Shown: positions 28,482-38,614, numbered from the stretch's first letter. The stretch: 64,000 bases of DNA from Flavobacterium sp. Root186 (GCF_001428525.1 NZ_LMHW01000013.1:373175-437174); one strand, 5' to 3'. The notes: a model not told the origin generated them from the letters alone. A program made the numbers and translations.

Positions 28482-28559
28482 TAGCCCCGATAGAAACGGT
28501 ATCCTTTTATGGTCTCGTTTATTTAACGAGACCATAAAAGATATAGTGGATAGCGGGAA
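28482..28559. repeat. TAGCCCCGATAG hairpin element, copy 1 (family B)
   Basis: Starts TAGCCCCGATAG and ends GGATAGCGGGAA. The core CTTTTATGGTCTCGTT (28504-28519) pairs perfectly over 16 bp with 28525-28540 around a TATTT loop. Copies 2 (37453-37526) and 3 (62394-62535, reversed) share the ends but have different cores. The rest of the 28306-28651 gap holds only the terminator at 28600-28625. Confidence 0.75.
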
Positions 28560-28599
28560 TATTGGTCTCATTTGAAAACGATAGGTTTGCTTCAAAAAA

Positions 28600-28625
28600 A
28601 AACACCAGCCTTACGACTAGTGTTT
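28600..28625 (-). terminator. Terminator of the DUF808 gene
   Basis: AAACACCAG and CTAGTGTTT pair with one G-U and are followed by a T-run on the minus strand. The stem is nearly the same as the clpB terminator at 29834-29859. Confidence 0.8.
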
Positions 28626-28651
28626 CATAAATTATTTAATATTATTTTAAA

Positions 28652-29536
28652 CTATTGTTTTTTCTTTTTGAATATCATTTTGAAGACATTCACAAGTCCT
28701 AAAACTACAAGTCCTAAAACCAATCCAATTACAAATTCTTTTATAATTGAAGGGATATTAATTTCTGCAGCTAAATGATGGAAATATGGAATATAATGCA
28801 CGAAGATACCACCGGCAACTAATATTAAAGCTATTGTACCAATTACAGTTAAACTTTTAATAACCAATGGAAGCGCTTTAACTAAAATATTTCCGATGAA
28901 TTTTGATATACTTTTTTCTCTTTTACTAAATTTGATAAGCTTATAACCCGCTTCATCCATTCTAACAATAAGAGCTACGATACCATACACTCCAATAGTT
29001 GCTATTAAAGCAATTATTGAAGTTACAACAATTTGCTGCACAATAGGTTTACCAATAACAGTTCCCAGAGCTATAATTACGATTTCTACAGATAATATAA
29101 AATCGGTTACAATTGCTGATTTTATTTTGCCTTTTTCGGCTTCTAAAATTTGTTCTTCTGTTAGAATTTCTTCGGTAATTCCTTCTGATTCTTCGTGTGC
29201 ATGAGGGAAAATAAATTCGTAAATTTTTTCGGCTCCTTCATATGCAAGGAAAAGTCCGCCAAGAACCAAAATTACAATGATAGCAACAGGAAAAAAAGCA
29301 CTTAATAAAAAAGCGATAGGTAAGATAATAATTTTGTTAAGAAGAGATCCTTTACTTATTGCCCACAATACCGGAAGTTCTCTCGATGATGCAAATCCTG
29401 AGGCTTTTTCAGCATTTACAGCTAAATCATCGCCTAAGATTCCTGCTGTTTTTTTTGCTGCAACTTTACTCATTACTGCAACATCGTCCATAATTGCTGC
29501 GATATCATCTAATAGTACGAAAAAACCTGATGCCAT
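28652..29536 (-). CDS. DUF808 (YedI-like) inner-membrane protein
   Basis: 294 residues starting MASGFFVLLDDIAAIMDDVA, the conserved DUF808 opening, then KKTAGILGDDLAVNAEKASGF and several transmembrane helices with small-residue-rich sequences (LILVAGGIFVHYIPYFHH, IGLVLGLVVLGLVNVFKM). The family is widespread and of unknown function; the C-terminus is Lys-rich. An acidic stretch near 115-130 (EESEGITEEILTEEQILE) is cytoplasmic or periplasmic. Confidence 0.85.
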   Translation of the reverse strand: MASGFFVLLDDIAAIMDDVAVMSKVAAKKTAGILGDDLAVNAEKASGFASSRELPVLWAISKGSLLNKIIILPIAFLLSAFFPVAIIVILVLGGLFLAYEGAEKIYEFIFPHAHEESEGITEEILTEEQILEAEKGKIKSAIVTDFILSVEIVIIALGTVIGKPIVQQIVVTSIIALIATIGVYGIVALIVRMDEAGYKLIKFSKREKSISKFIGNILVKALPLVIKSLTVIGTIALILVAGGIFVHYIPYFHHLAAEINIPSIIKEFVIGLVLGLVVLGLVNVFKMIFKKKKQ

Positions 29537-29617
29537 TATATTTAATTTTTAATTCTTAAACCTAATTAATTTTGGTTGTGCGAATCTACCACTTTTGATT
29601 TAATTTTTCCTCAAAAA

Positions 29618-29737
29618 TTAACTGCATTGACCTAATAACAGCCAGATAATTACAAATACCAGTATCGTACCAAAGCATCCGCCGCCTAATTTTTTCGCTC
29701 CATATCCCGCGATTAATCCTCTAAATATATTGTTCAT
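29618..29737 (-). CDS. 39-residue single-pass membrane protein
   Basis: An ATG at 29737 opens a 39-codon frame ending TAA at 29618: a short basic start (MNNIFRGLIAGYGAKKLGGG), then CFGTILVFVIIWLLLGQCS. One membrane helix follows a glycine-rich cap with a Cys at the helix start. I recall near-identical tiny proteins as unnamed genes in other Flavobacteriia, which argues it is real. It lies 81 bp upstream of the DUF808 gene on the same strand and may share its transcript. Confidence 0.65.
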   Translation of the reverse strand: MNNIFRGLIAGYGAKKLGGGCFGTILVFVIIWLLLGQCS

Positions 29738-29833
29738 GATAATTAGTTTTATGTTATAGTAAATTTGAGAATTAAATCAGAATTTCTGTTTATATGACTT
29801 TTGAAAAAAGTTTCATTATTCACGGATATAAAA

Positions 29834-29859
29834 AAACACCAGCCTTTCGACTGGTGTTT
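29834..29859 (-). terminator. Terminator of clpB
   Basis: AAACACCAG (29834-29842) pairs perfectly with CTGGTGTTT (29851-29859); T-run on the minus strand. Confidence 0.85.
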
Positions 29860-29888
29860 CCTCCTCAAAAAATAATTAACCAAACAAA

Positions 29889-32492
29889 TTATAGTGCGGG
29901 TTGTGTTTGATTTCTAAAAACCAATTTCCCGTCGAAAGCATCTATTAAGATTATGCTGTCTGTTGTTATATTTCCTGCCAGAATTTCTTTTGACAATTGA
30001 TTCAGTACTTCTCTCTGAACCACACGTTTTACTGGTCTTGCACCAAAATGCGGATCATATCCTTTGTCTGACAAATAAGCGATTGCTTCTGGTGTCGCAT
30101 CCATCGTAATACCTTGCAGCGCCAGCATTTTTGTAACACTTTTCAATTGCAGGCTTACAATTTTAGAAATATTCTCAACTGTAAGCGGTGTAAACATTAC
30201 AATTTCATCGATACGGTTTATAAATTCAGGGCGAACGGTTTGTTTCAATAATCCTAAAACTTCATTTTTAGCGGCTTCTGTCGCTGCTTCAACGCTTCCT
30301 TTTAGGTTTTCAAACTTTTCCTGAATAATATGACTTCCCATATTTGAGGTCATAATAATAATCGTGTTTTTGAAATCAGCAAGACGGCCTTTATTATCTG
30401 TCAATCTACCTTCATCTAAAACCTGCAATAAAATATTGAACGTATCCGGATGCGCTTTTTCGATCTCGTCTAACAAAATTACAGAATACGGTTTTCTACG
30501 AACAGCTTCAGTCAATTGACCTCCTTCATCATAACCTACATATCCCGGAGGCGCACCAACCAAACGGCTCACACTGTGTCGTTCCTGATACTCACTCATA
30601 TCAATACGTGTCATGGCATTTTCGTCATCAAAAAGATATTCGGCCAAGGCTTTTGCAAGCTCCGTTTTACCAACTCCGGTCGTTCCTAAAAACAAGAATG
30701 TTCCAACAGGTTTTTTCATATCCTGCAAACCGGCACGGCTTCTGCGAACAGCATCACTCACGGCTTCAATTGCTTCTTCCTGACCCACTACACGTTTGTG
30801 CAATTCGTCTTCAAGATGCAGTAGTTTTTCTCTTTCTGTCTGAAGCATTTTCATAACCGGAATTCCAGTCCATTTTGCTACAACTTCTGCAATATCTTCT
30901 CTGGTAACTTCTTCTTTAATTAAAGAATTACCCGATTGAAATTCTAATAATTGTTTTTGCAGTGCTTCCTGACGTTCTTGTGCTTCTTTTATTTTTCCAT
31001 AACGAATTTCGGCTACTTTTCCGTAATCACCATCACGTTCTGCACGTTCTGCTTCGTATTTAAAATCTTCTATTTCTAATTTTACAGCCTGAATTCCGTC
31101 TACAATATCTTTTTCAGATTTCCATCTGGCGTAGATTTCATTGCGTTCTTCTTTTAGGTTTGCCAAATCCATACGAAGGATTTTTAGCTTACTTTCTTCT
31201 TTCTCACGTTTGATCGCTTCGATTTCAATTTCCAACTGCATAATTTTACGATCCAAAACATCTAATTCCTCAGGTTTTGAATTGATTTCCATACGCAGTT
31301 TCGAAGCCGCTTCATCCATTAAGTCGATCGCTTTATCTGGTAAAAAACGGTTTGTAATATAACGCTGCGAAAGTTCAACAGCAGCAATAATCGCCTCGTC
31401 TTTAATCTGCACTTTATGGTGCGTTTCGTATTTTTCTTTAATTCCACGTAAAATTGAAATAGCACTTTCTGTATCCGGTTCATCGATTAAAATTTTTTGA
31501 AAACGTCTTTCAAGTGCTTTATCTTTTTCGAAATATTTTTGATATTCATCTAAAGTTGTCGCTCCAATTGCTCTTAACTCACCACGAGCCAAAGCCGGTT
31601 TTAAGATGTTAGCCGCATCCATAGCGCCTTCACCTCCACCAGCGCCTACAAGTGTATGAATTTCATCAATAAACAAAACGATGTCTCCTTCGGCAGCGGT
31701 AACTTCTTTTACAACCGATTTTAAACGCTCTTCAAATTCTCCTTTGAATTTCGCTCCTGCGATCAAAGCTCCCATATCTAATGAGAAAACGATTTTATCT
31801 TTTAAATTTTCAGGAACGTCTCCATCAACAATTCTATGTGCTAAACCCTCTGCAATTGCAGTTTTACCAACTCCCGGTTCACCAATAAGCATTGGATTAT
31901 TTTTTGTTCTGCGGGTCAAAATCTGCAATACACGACGAATTTCTTCATCACGTCCAATAACCGGATCTAATTTTCCGGTACGGGCTAATTCATTTAAATT
32001 TTTAGCGTACTTATTCAATGAATTATAGGTTTCTTCGGCAGAAGCAGAAGTCACTCTTTCACCTTTACGTAATTCCTCGATTGCGGCTTTAAGACCTTTT
32101 CCTGTAACGCCCTGATCTTTTAAAATTTGAGAAACTTTGCTTTTTGAATCGAAAATTGCCAAGATTAAATGCTCGATCGAAACGTATTCGTCGTTCATTT
32201 TCTGCGCAATGATTTCAGCTTCATTCAAAGCTTTATTTGCATCTCTTGAAAGCAGAATGTCACCTCCTGAAACTTTTGGAAAACTCTGAATTGTACTGTC
32301 CAGAATTTGCAAAAACAAGGGTACATTTACATTTAATTTCTTTAAAATAAATGGCGCGACGTTTTCATCAACTTCAAAAATTGCTTTGAAAATGTGCTCA
32401 TTTTCAATTTGCTGCTGACCATTTCGCTGCGCTAATTGCTGCGACAACTGAATGGCTTCCTGCGATTTAATAGTAAATTTATTTATGTTCAT
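29889..32492 (-). CDS. clpB: ATP-dependent chaperone ClpB
   Basis: 867 residues, the hexameric disaggregase working with DnaK. Clp N-domain repeats (1-150), first AAA+ module with Walker [10 protein letters not shown] near 205, a long coiled-coil middle domain (about 400-525), the second AAA+ module with GTTGVGKTE near 605 and [14 protein letters not shown] Walker B region ([27 protein letters not shown]). The middle domain marks ClpB rather than ClpA or ClpC. Single gene; a heat-shock promoter was not recognised in the upstream 205 bp. Confidence 0.97.
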   Translation of the reverse strand: MNINKFTIKSQEAIQLSQQLAQRNGQQQIENEHIFKAIFEVDENVAPFILKKLNVNVPLFLQILDSTIQSFPKVSGGDILLSRDANKALNEAEIIAQKMNDEYVSIEHLILAIFDSKSKVSQILKDQGVTGKGLKAAIEELRKGERVTSASAEETYNSLNKYAKNLNELARTGKLDPVIGRDEEIRRVLQILTRRTKNNPMLIGEPGVGKTAIAEGLAHRIVDGDVPENLKDKIVFSLDMGALIAGAKFKGEFEERLKSVVKEVTAAEGDIVLFIDEIHTLVGAGGGEGAMDAANILKPALARGELRAIGATTLDEYQKYFEKDKALERRFQKILIDEPDTESAISILRGIKEKYETHHKVQIKDEAIIAAVELSQRYITNRFLPDKAIDLMDEAASKLRMEINSKPEELDVLDRKIMQLEIEIEAIKREKEESKLKILRMDLANLKEERNEIYARWKSEKDIVDGIQAVKLEIEDFKYEAERAERDGDYGKVAEIRYGKIKEAQERQEALQKQLLEFQSGNSLIKEEVTREDIAEVVAKWTGIPVMKMLQTEREKLLHLEDELHKRVVGQEEAIEAVSDAVRRSRAGLQDMKKPVGTFLFLGTTGVGKTELAKALAEYLFDDENAMTRIDMSEYQERHSVSRLVGAPPGYVGYDEGGQLTEAVRRKPYSVILLDEIEKAHPDTFNILLQVLDEGRLTDNKGRLADFKNTIIIMTSNMGSHIIQEKFENLKGSVEAATEAAKNEVLGLLKQTVRPEFINRIDEIVMFTPLTVENISKIVSLQLKSVTKMLALQGITMDATPEAIAYLSDKGYDPHFGARPVKRVVQREVLNQLSKEILAGNITTDSIILIDAFDGKLVFRNQTQPAL

Positions 32493-32697
32493 ATTTTTAA
32501 GATTTGATTGATTTTTGTTTTAAAATATTCGATTACATTAAAGTTAAGACTTATTGAGATATTTTTTTAGCTCAAAAGATTTAACTTTGCTTTCGAATAT
32601 TCAAATTACATTCCACAGTAAAAACAAAGACAAAATGACGCAAAAACGATAATTTCAATCCGTTTTAAATGTCAAAAAGTCACAAAACAAGCCAAAT

Positions 32698-33087
32698 ATG
32701 AGTTTTTTTAATTCAATCTTCGGAAGTTCAGAGAACTCAGATTCTCCAAAAAGTAAAGTTAATTGGACTGAATTGACCGATATTCATCAATTAATGGAAA
32801 TCGAAGCAATATCTAATGAAAAACCTGTTGTAATTTTTAAACACAGTACAAGGTGCAGCATCAGCCGTATGGCGCTAAAACAATTTGAAAGAGAGTTTGA
32901 TCTTGAAGAAGTTGTCGATGCCTATTTTCTTGACCTAATTGCACATAGGGATGTTTCTAATGAAATTGCGGACAAATTTGGTGTTTATCATGAATCCCCG
33001 CAGTTAATTTTAATCAAAAACGGAAAAGCTGTTTATAATGTTTCGCATAGCGATATTGATGCTGAAGCACTAAAAAGTAAAGTTTAA
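32698..33087 (+). CDS. ytxJ: Bacillithiol-system redox-active protein YtxJ
   Basis: 129 residues with a thioredoxin-like fold and the monothiol motif C53 in FKHSTRCSISRMAL, the YtxJ mark. The family is tied to bacillithiol, the low-molecular-weight thiol used by many Flavobacteriia and Firmicutes, and is thought to act as a bacilliredoxin. The next gene starts 19 bp downstream, so the two may be cotranscribed. Confidence 0.88.
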   Translation: MSFFNSIFGSSENSDSPKSKVNWTELTDIHQLMEIEAISNEKPVVIFKHSTRCSISRMALKQFEREFDLEEVVDAYFLDLIAHRDVSNEIADKFGVYHESPQLILIKNGKAVYNVSHSDIDAEALKSKV

Positions 33088-33106
33088 TAATTCTAAAGTT
33101 GATTAA

Positions 33107-33649
33107 ATGGATGTACAGACAGCTTATCAAAAAACGATAATTTTTGCAACAATAAAGCATTTAGAAAATAATCAGACTATTACTGATTCTAATCTTCCCT
33201 ATGTTATTCATTTGAGCAATGTTACGATGGAAATTTTAATTGCATCAAATAATACAGACCATTTTGATCTAAATTTTGCAACACAAGTTGCTTTATTACA
33301 TGATACGCTAGAAGATACAAATACAACATTTGAAGAATTGGAACTTGAATTTGGACTGGAAATTGCCAAAGGGGTTTCTGCTCTTACAAAGGACAGCAAT
33401 TTGCCTAAAGAAGAAAAGATGCTGGATAGTTTAAACAGAATTTCAAAACTTAGAAAAGAAATCTGGGCAGTAAAATTGGCTGATAGAATTACCAATTTGC
33501 AAAAACCACCAAAAAGCTGGGACAATCTTAAAAGAAGAAATTATAAGAATGAAGCGGAGATTATTTTGGAAAAATTAAAAGGCGGTAATCCGTATTTAGA
33601 AAATCGTTTACGCTCTAAAATAGAAGAATACGAACAATATCTTGATTAA
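33107..33649 (+). CDS. HD-domain hydrolase, small (p)ppGpp hydrolase-like (MESH1/SAH type)
   Basis: 180 residues. The HD metal site reads H35 (PYVIHLSNV), H65-D66 with ED at 69-70 (LLHDTLEDT) and D126 (VKLADRITNL), the order and spacing of the SpoT/MESH1 hydrolase domain. There is no synthetase, TGS or ACT domain, so it is a stand-alone small alarmone hydrolase candidate or an HD hydrolase for another nucleotide. Follows ytxJ and ends in a strong terminator. Confidence 0.8.
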   Translation: MDVQTAYQKTIIFATIKHLENNQTITDSNLPYVIHLSNVTMEILIASNNTDHFDLNFATQVALLHDTLEDTNTTFEELELEFGLEIAKGVSALTKDSNLPKEEKMLDSLNRISKLRKEIWAVKLADRITNLQKPPKSWDNLKRRNYKNEAEIILEKLKGGNPYLENRLRSKIEEYEQYLD

Positions 33650-33665
33650 GATTCTTTATTAAAAC

Positions 33666-33704
33666 AAACAAAAAACGCTGAATAAAATTCAGCGTTTTTT
33701 GTTT
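33666..33704 (+). terminator. 18-bp perfect hairpin terminator
   Basis: The arm 33666-33683 is exactly complementary to 33687-33704 around an AAA loop, with A- and T-tracts on both sides. It serves the HD gene and possibly the converging membrane-protein gene. Confidence 0.9.
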
Positions 33705-33765
33705 TATAAGTTTTCACTTTTTAAATTTTCACTGTAATAATTAACCATTCACAATTTACAATTAA

Positions 33766-34935
33766 TTAAAAACTTTCTCCAGATCCGCCGCCGCTAAATC
33801 CTCCTCCTCCAAAATCCATTGGCGACTCTGTTTTAACTTCCGGTTTCATACCAAAAGTTGAAGCTACGATTAAAGTCTGAGCATTTAAAATTGCAGTTGA
33901 ATGATTGATCCTGTCCGGTTTAAAAGTTAATCCGGATTCTTTATTTTTTAATTTTTGGATAGAGACAAATGCAATGGCAAACATCACTAATCCTCCAATA
34001 GTTAATGCGGCTTCAATTGGTAAAACCGAATAATAAAATCGGATGGTAAAAACAGTAAAAGCTATTGCTCCAAAACTAATCCAAAGCATGATTCTGTCTT
34101 TGGTTTTTAAAGCCTGAACCAAATACACAACGGGAACTACAAACGTAAATACGTAAAAGAAATAAGCAAACGGAATATCCTGTCCCGGCTGAACTTCAAT
34201 TCCTAAAAGTTCTGCAGAAAGTTCTCTTACTACTAAATAGTTGCAGGAAAGATAAAATAGAATCAAACAGAAACTATTGGCTAACAATAATCCGTTGTAA
34301 TAGTAAACTTCTTTTAAATTCTTGATTCTTTGTTTCGTAAAAAAATAAAACCCTGCCGAAACTAACATTGCCACAAAAGGTAAAATTGTTTTACCAATAT
34401 CTCCAATTTCAAACATTCCGAAAAATAAAACTGCTGAACTTGCCAAACAAAAAACAAGCATAGAAAGCAGATGTAAGTATCTTTTATAAGTTAAAAAAGA
34501 AGCAATGGCAACAAAAATAGCGGGAGTTAATCCTGTTTCAAAATCTTCTGTAAGTATGACAACAGCACCGCCAACATTTAAAAGTATTCCTAAAATAAAA
34601 GCATCATCTAAGCCGTGTCTGTAATATTTATTAGTCGATAAAAATTCAGCACCTGCAATACCAACACCTGCAAAAAGAAAACAGCAAATTTTAAAAAAAG
34701 ATTCTGCGCCTGATAATGCAATTAAAGAAATAAAGCTGCAAATAGAGGAATATAGAAATGATCCCAGCAGAAAAAATCCTAAACGCACTAGAATGTTATT
34801 TTGAATTTTGAAAGATGATAATTTATTTCTAATTATTTTCTTTTGTTCTTTGCTGATAAACCCTCCTTTTTCAAGAGAATCTGCTTCTTCAGTTAAAAAT
34901 AAATTATTTAGTAAATTTTTATCGTGTACTATCAT
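33766..34935 (-). CDS. Multi-pass membrane protein with glycine-rich C-terminus
   Basis: 389 residues with about ten hydrophobic segments after a roughly 45-residue soluble start (EEADSLEKGGFISKEQKKIIRNKLSSF). The end MDFGGGGFSGGGSGESF is a glycine-rich tail like that of several Bacteroidota membrane proteins. It overlaps the upstream gene by 4 bp (ATGA), so the two are translationally coupled. The soluble start is similar in layout to the partner, so both appear related to DUF2157-type proteins. No function known. Confidence 0.75.
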   Translation of the reverse strand: MIVHDKNLLNNLFLTEEADSLEKGGFISKEQKKIIRNKLSSFKIQNNILVRLGFFLLGSFLYSSICSFISLIALSGAESFFKICCFLFAGVGIAGAEFLSTNKYYRHGLDDAFILGILLNVGGAVVILTEDFETGLTPAIFVAIASFLTYKRYLHLLSMLVFCLASSAVLFFGMFEIGDIGKTILPFVAMLVSAGFYFFTKQRIKNLKEVYYYNGLLLANSFCLILFYLSCNYLVVRELSAELLGIEVQPGQDIPFAYFFYVFTFVVPVVYLVQALKTKDRIMLWISFGAIAFTVFTIRFYYSVLPIEAALTIGGLVMFAIAFVSIQKLKNKESGLTFKPDRINHSTAILNAQTLIVASTFGMKPEVKTESPMDFGGGGFSGGGSGESF

Positions 34936-35930
34936 TCGGCTATTTCTTTATTGAAGTTTTTAATCAGTTTTATAAACAATACTATTGAACCAATGAAATA
35001 AGCTGGCAATATCATGATAAATAATACCCATATATCACCAAAATCAATGTTTTCGAAAATTCTAAATATGAAAATATTAATGCCAATATAGGCGTAAACA
35101 ATCATGAAAACGTACAATGAAATTGCTTTGAGCTGATGACTTATTTTATAAAAGTAAACAGATGAGCCTGCTAAAATTAAAGAGAAAAGAAGCCAGATAA
35201 TTTCTTCACTAACCATATTGCTTATTGAGGCAATACTTATAATATGCAAAGCAAATGTGAGATAGATAAGCGCAAAATGTGTTTTTAAATTAATTCTGAA
35301 ACTATAAACTGTCCATAGAATAAGTAAAAGACCAAGCATAATAGCTGAATAACTTAAACTTTGACTGGCATAAAAATTATTATTGCCATTAAAAATATCC
35401 TGTGGTGTTACCGAAAGTCCAACGTACGCTGCCAAACCTGTAACAGCAATGGTTAAAACGCTTTTGTTATCAAAATAATAGGCACAAAAGAAACTGACAA
35501 TTGTTGGGACTAAAGTCGCCAAACCATAATGTGTTCCAAATAACTCATATTGAACCTGAAGATATCCTATAAAAATGCAGGTGAGAACATTGGCTGTTAA
35601 AACCACATATTCCAAAAAATGACTTTCTGTTGTGGTTTCTGTTTTTTGGAAACCTTTAGAATTTTTAAAACAATAATAAAAGCAGCCACAAATAAGAACA
35701 AACAAAATAGCCAGAAGTGCAATGTGTCCAACACTATCAATATTGTCATAGATAAGAATTCCTATTCCTGACGTAAACATTAAAACTGAAATGGAGAGCA
35801 ACAGTTTTAATTCTACATTGAGTGAAAAAATATTGAGACTTCGATATTCTTTTATTTCCTGGAACTGATTTTCGGTAATTAGATTTTTCTCAAAAAGACC
35901 TTGAGATGCCTGTTCGTCAAATTGCGTCAT
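34932..35930 (-). CDS. DUF2157-like membrane protein
   Basis: 332 residues. A short soluble segment (ASQGLFEKNLITENQFQEIKEY) is followed by about nine transmembrane helices, as in DUF2157 proteins. It overlaps the next gene's start by 4 bp. Probably forms a membrane complex with it (inference from coupling and matching architecture). Confidence 0.75.
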   Translation of the reverse strand: MTQFDEQASQGLFEKNLITENQFQEIKEYRSLNIFSLNVELKLLLSISVLMFTSGIGILIYDNIDSVGHIALLAILFVLICGCFYYCFKNSKGFQKTETTTESHFLEYVVLTANVLTCIFIGYLQVQYELFGTHYGLATLVPTIVSFFCAYYFDNKSVLTIAVTGLAAYVGLSVTPQDIFNGNNNFYASQSLSYSAIMLGLLLILWTVYSFRINLKTHFALIYLTFALHIISIASISNMVSEEIIWLLFSLILAGSSVYFYKISHQLKAISLYVFMIVYAYIGINIFIFRIFENIDFGDIWVLFIMILPAYFIGSIVLFIKLIKNFNKEIAE

Positions 35931-36019
35931 ATTTTTGATTTAAAAATAATAGATTCTCAAATTTAGATAATTAGGTCGAAGTTTCTTATGTTTCAAAAAT
36001 ATATTTAAAGAAATAAAAA

Positions 36020-36050
36020 AAACCGATTTGTATTATCTACAAATCGGTTT
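36020..36050 (-). terminator. Terminator of the arg/pro operon
   Basis: AAACCGATTTGTA (36020-36032) pairs perfectly with TACAAATCGGTTT (36038-36050); T-run follows on the minus strand. It closes the operon ending with argH. Confidence 0.88.
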
Positions 36051-36073
36051 CATATTATTTAGGAAATAAGCTT

Positions 36074-37354
36074 TTAGAAAGCAGCTTTCATTTTGTCTTT
36101 AATCGAATCAAGACATAAGTTGTTAATACTTCCTTCATGCGTGTGTTTTGTTTGTTTTGGAGATTTGTATGTTCCTGCTTCCAATTGTTCTGCAACGGCT
36201 TTATAAGCATCTCTAAACGGCATTCCTTCAACAACCATTTCATTTAAAGTATCCACAGTAAATAAGTAATCGTATTTTTTATCTTCTAAAATATGATCTT
36301 TAACCGTAATATCTTTAATAGAAAATATGGCAATATCCAAACAAGCTTTAAGGTTTTGAATTGCCGGAAACAGACCTTCTTTTAAAAGCTGTAAATCTCT
36401 GTGATAACCGCTCGGTAAATTATTTGTGATTAAAGTGATTTCGTATGGTAATGCCTGAATCTTATTGCATTTTCCTCTTATTAATTCGAAAACATCAGGG
36501 TTTTTCTTGTGAGGCATAATACTTGAACCTGTTGTAAGATGCGCCGGAAGACCAATAAAATCAAAGTTCTGGCTCATATACAAACAAACGTCCATGGCAA
36601 ATTTTGACAACGTTCCTGCAACGCTTGTCATGGCAAAAGCAACCGTTTTCTCTGCTTTTCCTCGACTCATTTGTGCAGCAACTGCGTTGTATTTTAAAGT
36701 TTCGAAACCTAATTCCTTAGTTGTAAATGTTCTGTTGATTGGGAATGAACTTCCATAACCCGCTGCAGATCCTAACGGATTCTGATCTACAATTTTTGAA
36801 GCTGCGTTCAACATCGTAACATCATCAATTAAACTTTCAGCGTAAGCAGAAAACCACATTCCGAATGACGATGGCATTGCGATTTGTAAATGCGTATAAC
36901 CTGGCAATAAAACATTTTGATGCTTTTCTGCCGATTCCATTAACAAATCAAACAATGTTTTTACCTGTTCTTTTATGGCTTTTAATTCGTCTTTTAAATA
37001 CAAATGAACATCTACCAAAACCTGATCGTTACGAGAACGGGCGGTATGGATTTTCTTTCCTGCATCACCTAGTTTTGCGGTTAGCAGATATTCGATTTTA
37101 GAATGTACGTCTTCGAAACTGTCTTCGATTTCGAAATTTCCAACTACAATATCGGCAATGATTTCGTTTAATGCATCAACTAAAGAAGTGGTTTCTTCAG
37201 CGGTTAATAAACCAATTTGCCCAAGCATTTTGGCATGAGCAATTGAACCCAAAGCATCGTATTTTGCTAAAACTAAATCTAATTCACGATCGTTTCCAAC
37301 GGTGAATTGTTCAATTTGTTTGTCTGTTGGTATTCCTTTTTCCCAAAGTTTCAT
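36074..37354 (-). CDS. argH: Argininosuccinate lyase
   Basis: About 426 residues from MKLWEKGIPTDKQIEQF; an ATG eight codons upstream is less likely. Splits argininosuccinate to arginine and fumarate. The superfamily signature GSSIMPHKKNPDVFE is intact, and HTARSRNDQV near residue 105 is typical. It is last in the operon; a family-B hairpin repeat lies between argE and this gene. Confidence 0.95.
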   Translation of the reverse strand: MKLWEKGIPTDKQIEQFTVGNDRELDLVLAKYDALGSIAHAKMLGQIGLLTAEETTSLVDALNEIIADIVVGNFEIEDSFEDVHSKIEYLLTAKLGDAGKKIHTARSRNDQVLVDVHLYLKDELKAIKEQVKTLFDLLMESAEKHQNVLLPGYTHLQIAMPSSFGMWFSAYAESLIDDVTMLNAASKIVDQNPLGSAAGYGSSFPINRTFTTKELGFETLKYNAVAAQMSRGKAEKTVAFAMTSVAGTLSKFAMDVCLYMSQNFDFIGLPAHLTTGSSIMPHKKNPDVFELIRGKCNKIQALPYEITLITNNLPSGYHRDLQLLKEGLFPAIQNLKACLDIAIFSIKDITVKDHILEDKKYDYLFTVDTLNEMVVEGMPFRDAYKAVAEQLEAGTYKSPKQTKHTHEGSINNLCLDSIKDKMKAAF

Positions 37355-37452
37355 AAGATGTATGTTTTTTTGTTTCACAGAGCTTCACTAAGAAACTCAG
37401 AGATTCACAAAGTTCTATTTTATTACTATGTTTCTTTATTTCCTGAATGTAC

Positions 37453-37526
37453 TAGCCCCGATAGTAGTGGAAATCCTTTTATTTTTTTCCTTTAAAAAAA
37501 TAAAAGATTGGAACGGATAGCGGGAA
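37453..37526. repeat. TAGCCCCGATAG hairpin element, copy 2 (family B)
   Basis: Ends TAGCCCCGATAG...CGGATAGCGGGAA as in copy 1, but the core is CTTTTATTTTTTT (37476-37488) pairing perfectly over 13 bp with 37494-37506 around CCTTT. It lies inside the operon between argE and argH. Confidence 0.75.
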
Positions 37527-37543
37527 ATAGCTTCTAAAAAATA

Positions 37544-38614
37544 TTATAATTTAAAGAAATCGGTTAGTATCTTGATATACAAATCGACTCCTTCTTCTAT
37601 TTCATTTATAAAAATAAATTCATCTGCTGAATGTGAACGCAATGTTTCTCCTGGTCCTAATTTTAAAGACTGACAGCTTAAAACAGATTGGTCTGAAAGC
37701 GTCGGAGATCCATAAGTTGTTCTTCCTAAAGCAATTCCAGCCTGAACTAAACCGTGTGCAACCGGAATAGACGATGCGTTTAAATGCATTGATCTTGGCG
37801 TTACTTCGGCGTTTACGTTGGCTTTAACAACCTCTAAAATTTCAGTATTGGTATAACGATCTGTTACACGGATATCAACTACCAAATCACATTCTGAAGG
37901 AACAACATTATGTTGTTTTCCAGCGCTGATCTGCGTTACGGTCATTTTTACTGGACCTAAAACATCAGAGATTTTGTCGAATTTATAATTTTTAAACCAT
38001 TCCATTACGGGAATTGATTTGTATAATGAATTATCATCGTTTTGATGTGCGGCGTGGCTTGCGGTTCCTTTTACTTTTACGTCTAGAACTAACAAACCTT
38101 TTTCAGCCACAGCCAATTGCATCAAAGTTGGTTCGCCAACAATTGCACAATCTAACTCTGGTAAATGTTTTAAAACGCTGTTTAAACCGTTTTTTCCGCT
38201 GCTTTCTTCTTCGGCGGAAGCCACAATTACAATATTGTGCGAAAGATTTTGATTTTCGTAAAAATGAACAAAGGTTGCTAATAATGAAACCAAACATCCT
38301 CCAGCGTCATTACTTCCTAATCCGAATAATTTGCCGTCTTTTTCAATCGCTTTAAAAGGATCGTTGGTGTAAGCTTGATTTGGTTTTACGGTATCGTGAT
38401 GTGAGTTTAGTAAAAGTGTTGGTTTGTTTTCGTCGAAATATTTATTGAAAGCCCACACATTATTGTTTTCTCTTTGAAAAGGAATCTCGTTTTGATTGAA
38501 CCAATTTTCGATTAACAGAGCCGTTTGATCTTCTTCACTTGAAAATGAAGGGGTTTCGATTAAGCTTTTTAATAAACTAATTGCTTCCTGGGTAAGCGTA
38601 TCTATATTTTTCAT
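37544..38614 (-). CDS. argE: M20-family deacylase of arginine synthesis (acylcitrulline / acylornithine deacylase)
   Basis: About 356 residues from MKNIDTLTQEAISLLKSL. Zinc-binding M20 motifs: SHHDTVKPNQ, GLGSNDAGGCLVS and ASAEEESSGKNG. Because the carbamoyltransferase in this operon is the acyl-ornithine type, the substrate is expected to be N-acetyl- or N-succinyl-citrulline, giving citrulline for ArgG. The gap to argB (38615-38892) holds a GCCACTGATTA-type repeat and nothing else I recognise. Confidence 0.9.
   Translation of the reverse strand: MKNIDTLTQEAISLLKSLIETPSFSSEEDQTALLIENWFNQNEIPFQRENNNVWAFNKYFDENKPTLLLNSHHDTVKPNQAYTNDPFKAIEKDGKLFGLGSNDAGGCLVSLLATFVHFYENQNLSHNIVIVASAEEESSGKNGLNSVLKHLPELDCAIVGEPTLMQLAVAEKGLLVLDVKVKGTASHAAHQNDDNSLYKSIPVMEWFKNYKFDKISDVLGPVKMTVTQISAGKQHNVVPSECDLVVDIRVTDRYTNTEILEVVKANVNAEVTPRSMHLNASSIPVAHGLVQAGIALGRTTYGSPTLSDQSVLSCQSLKLGPGETLRSHSADEFIFINEIEEGVDLYIKILTDFFKL

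Noticed and set aside
28652..29536. DUF808 gene as a transporter of known substrate
   Set aside because: The family has no established substrate, so I keep it as unknown.
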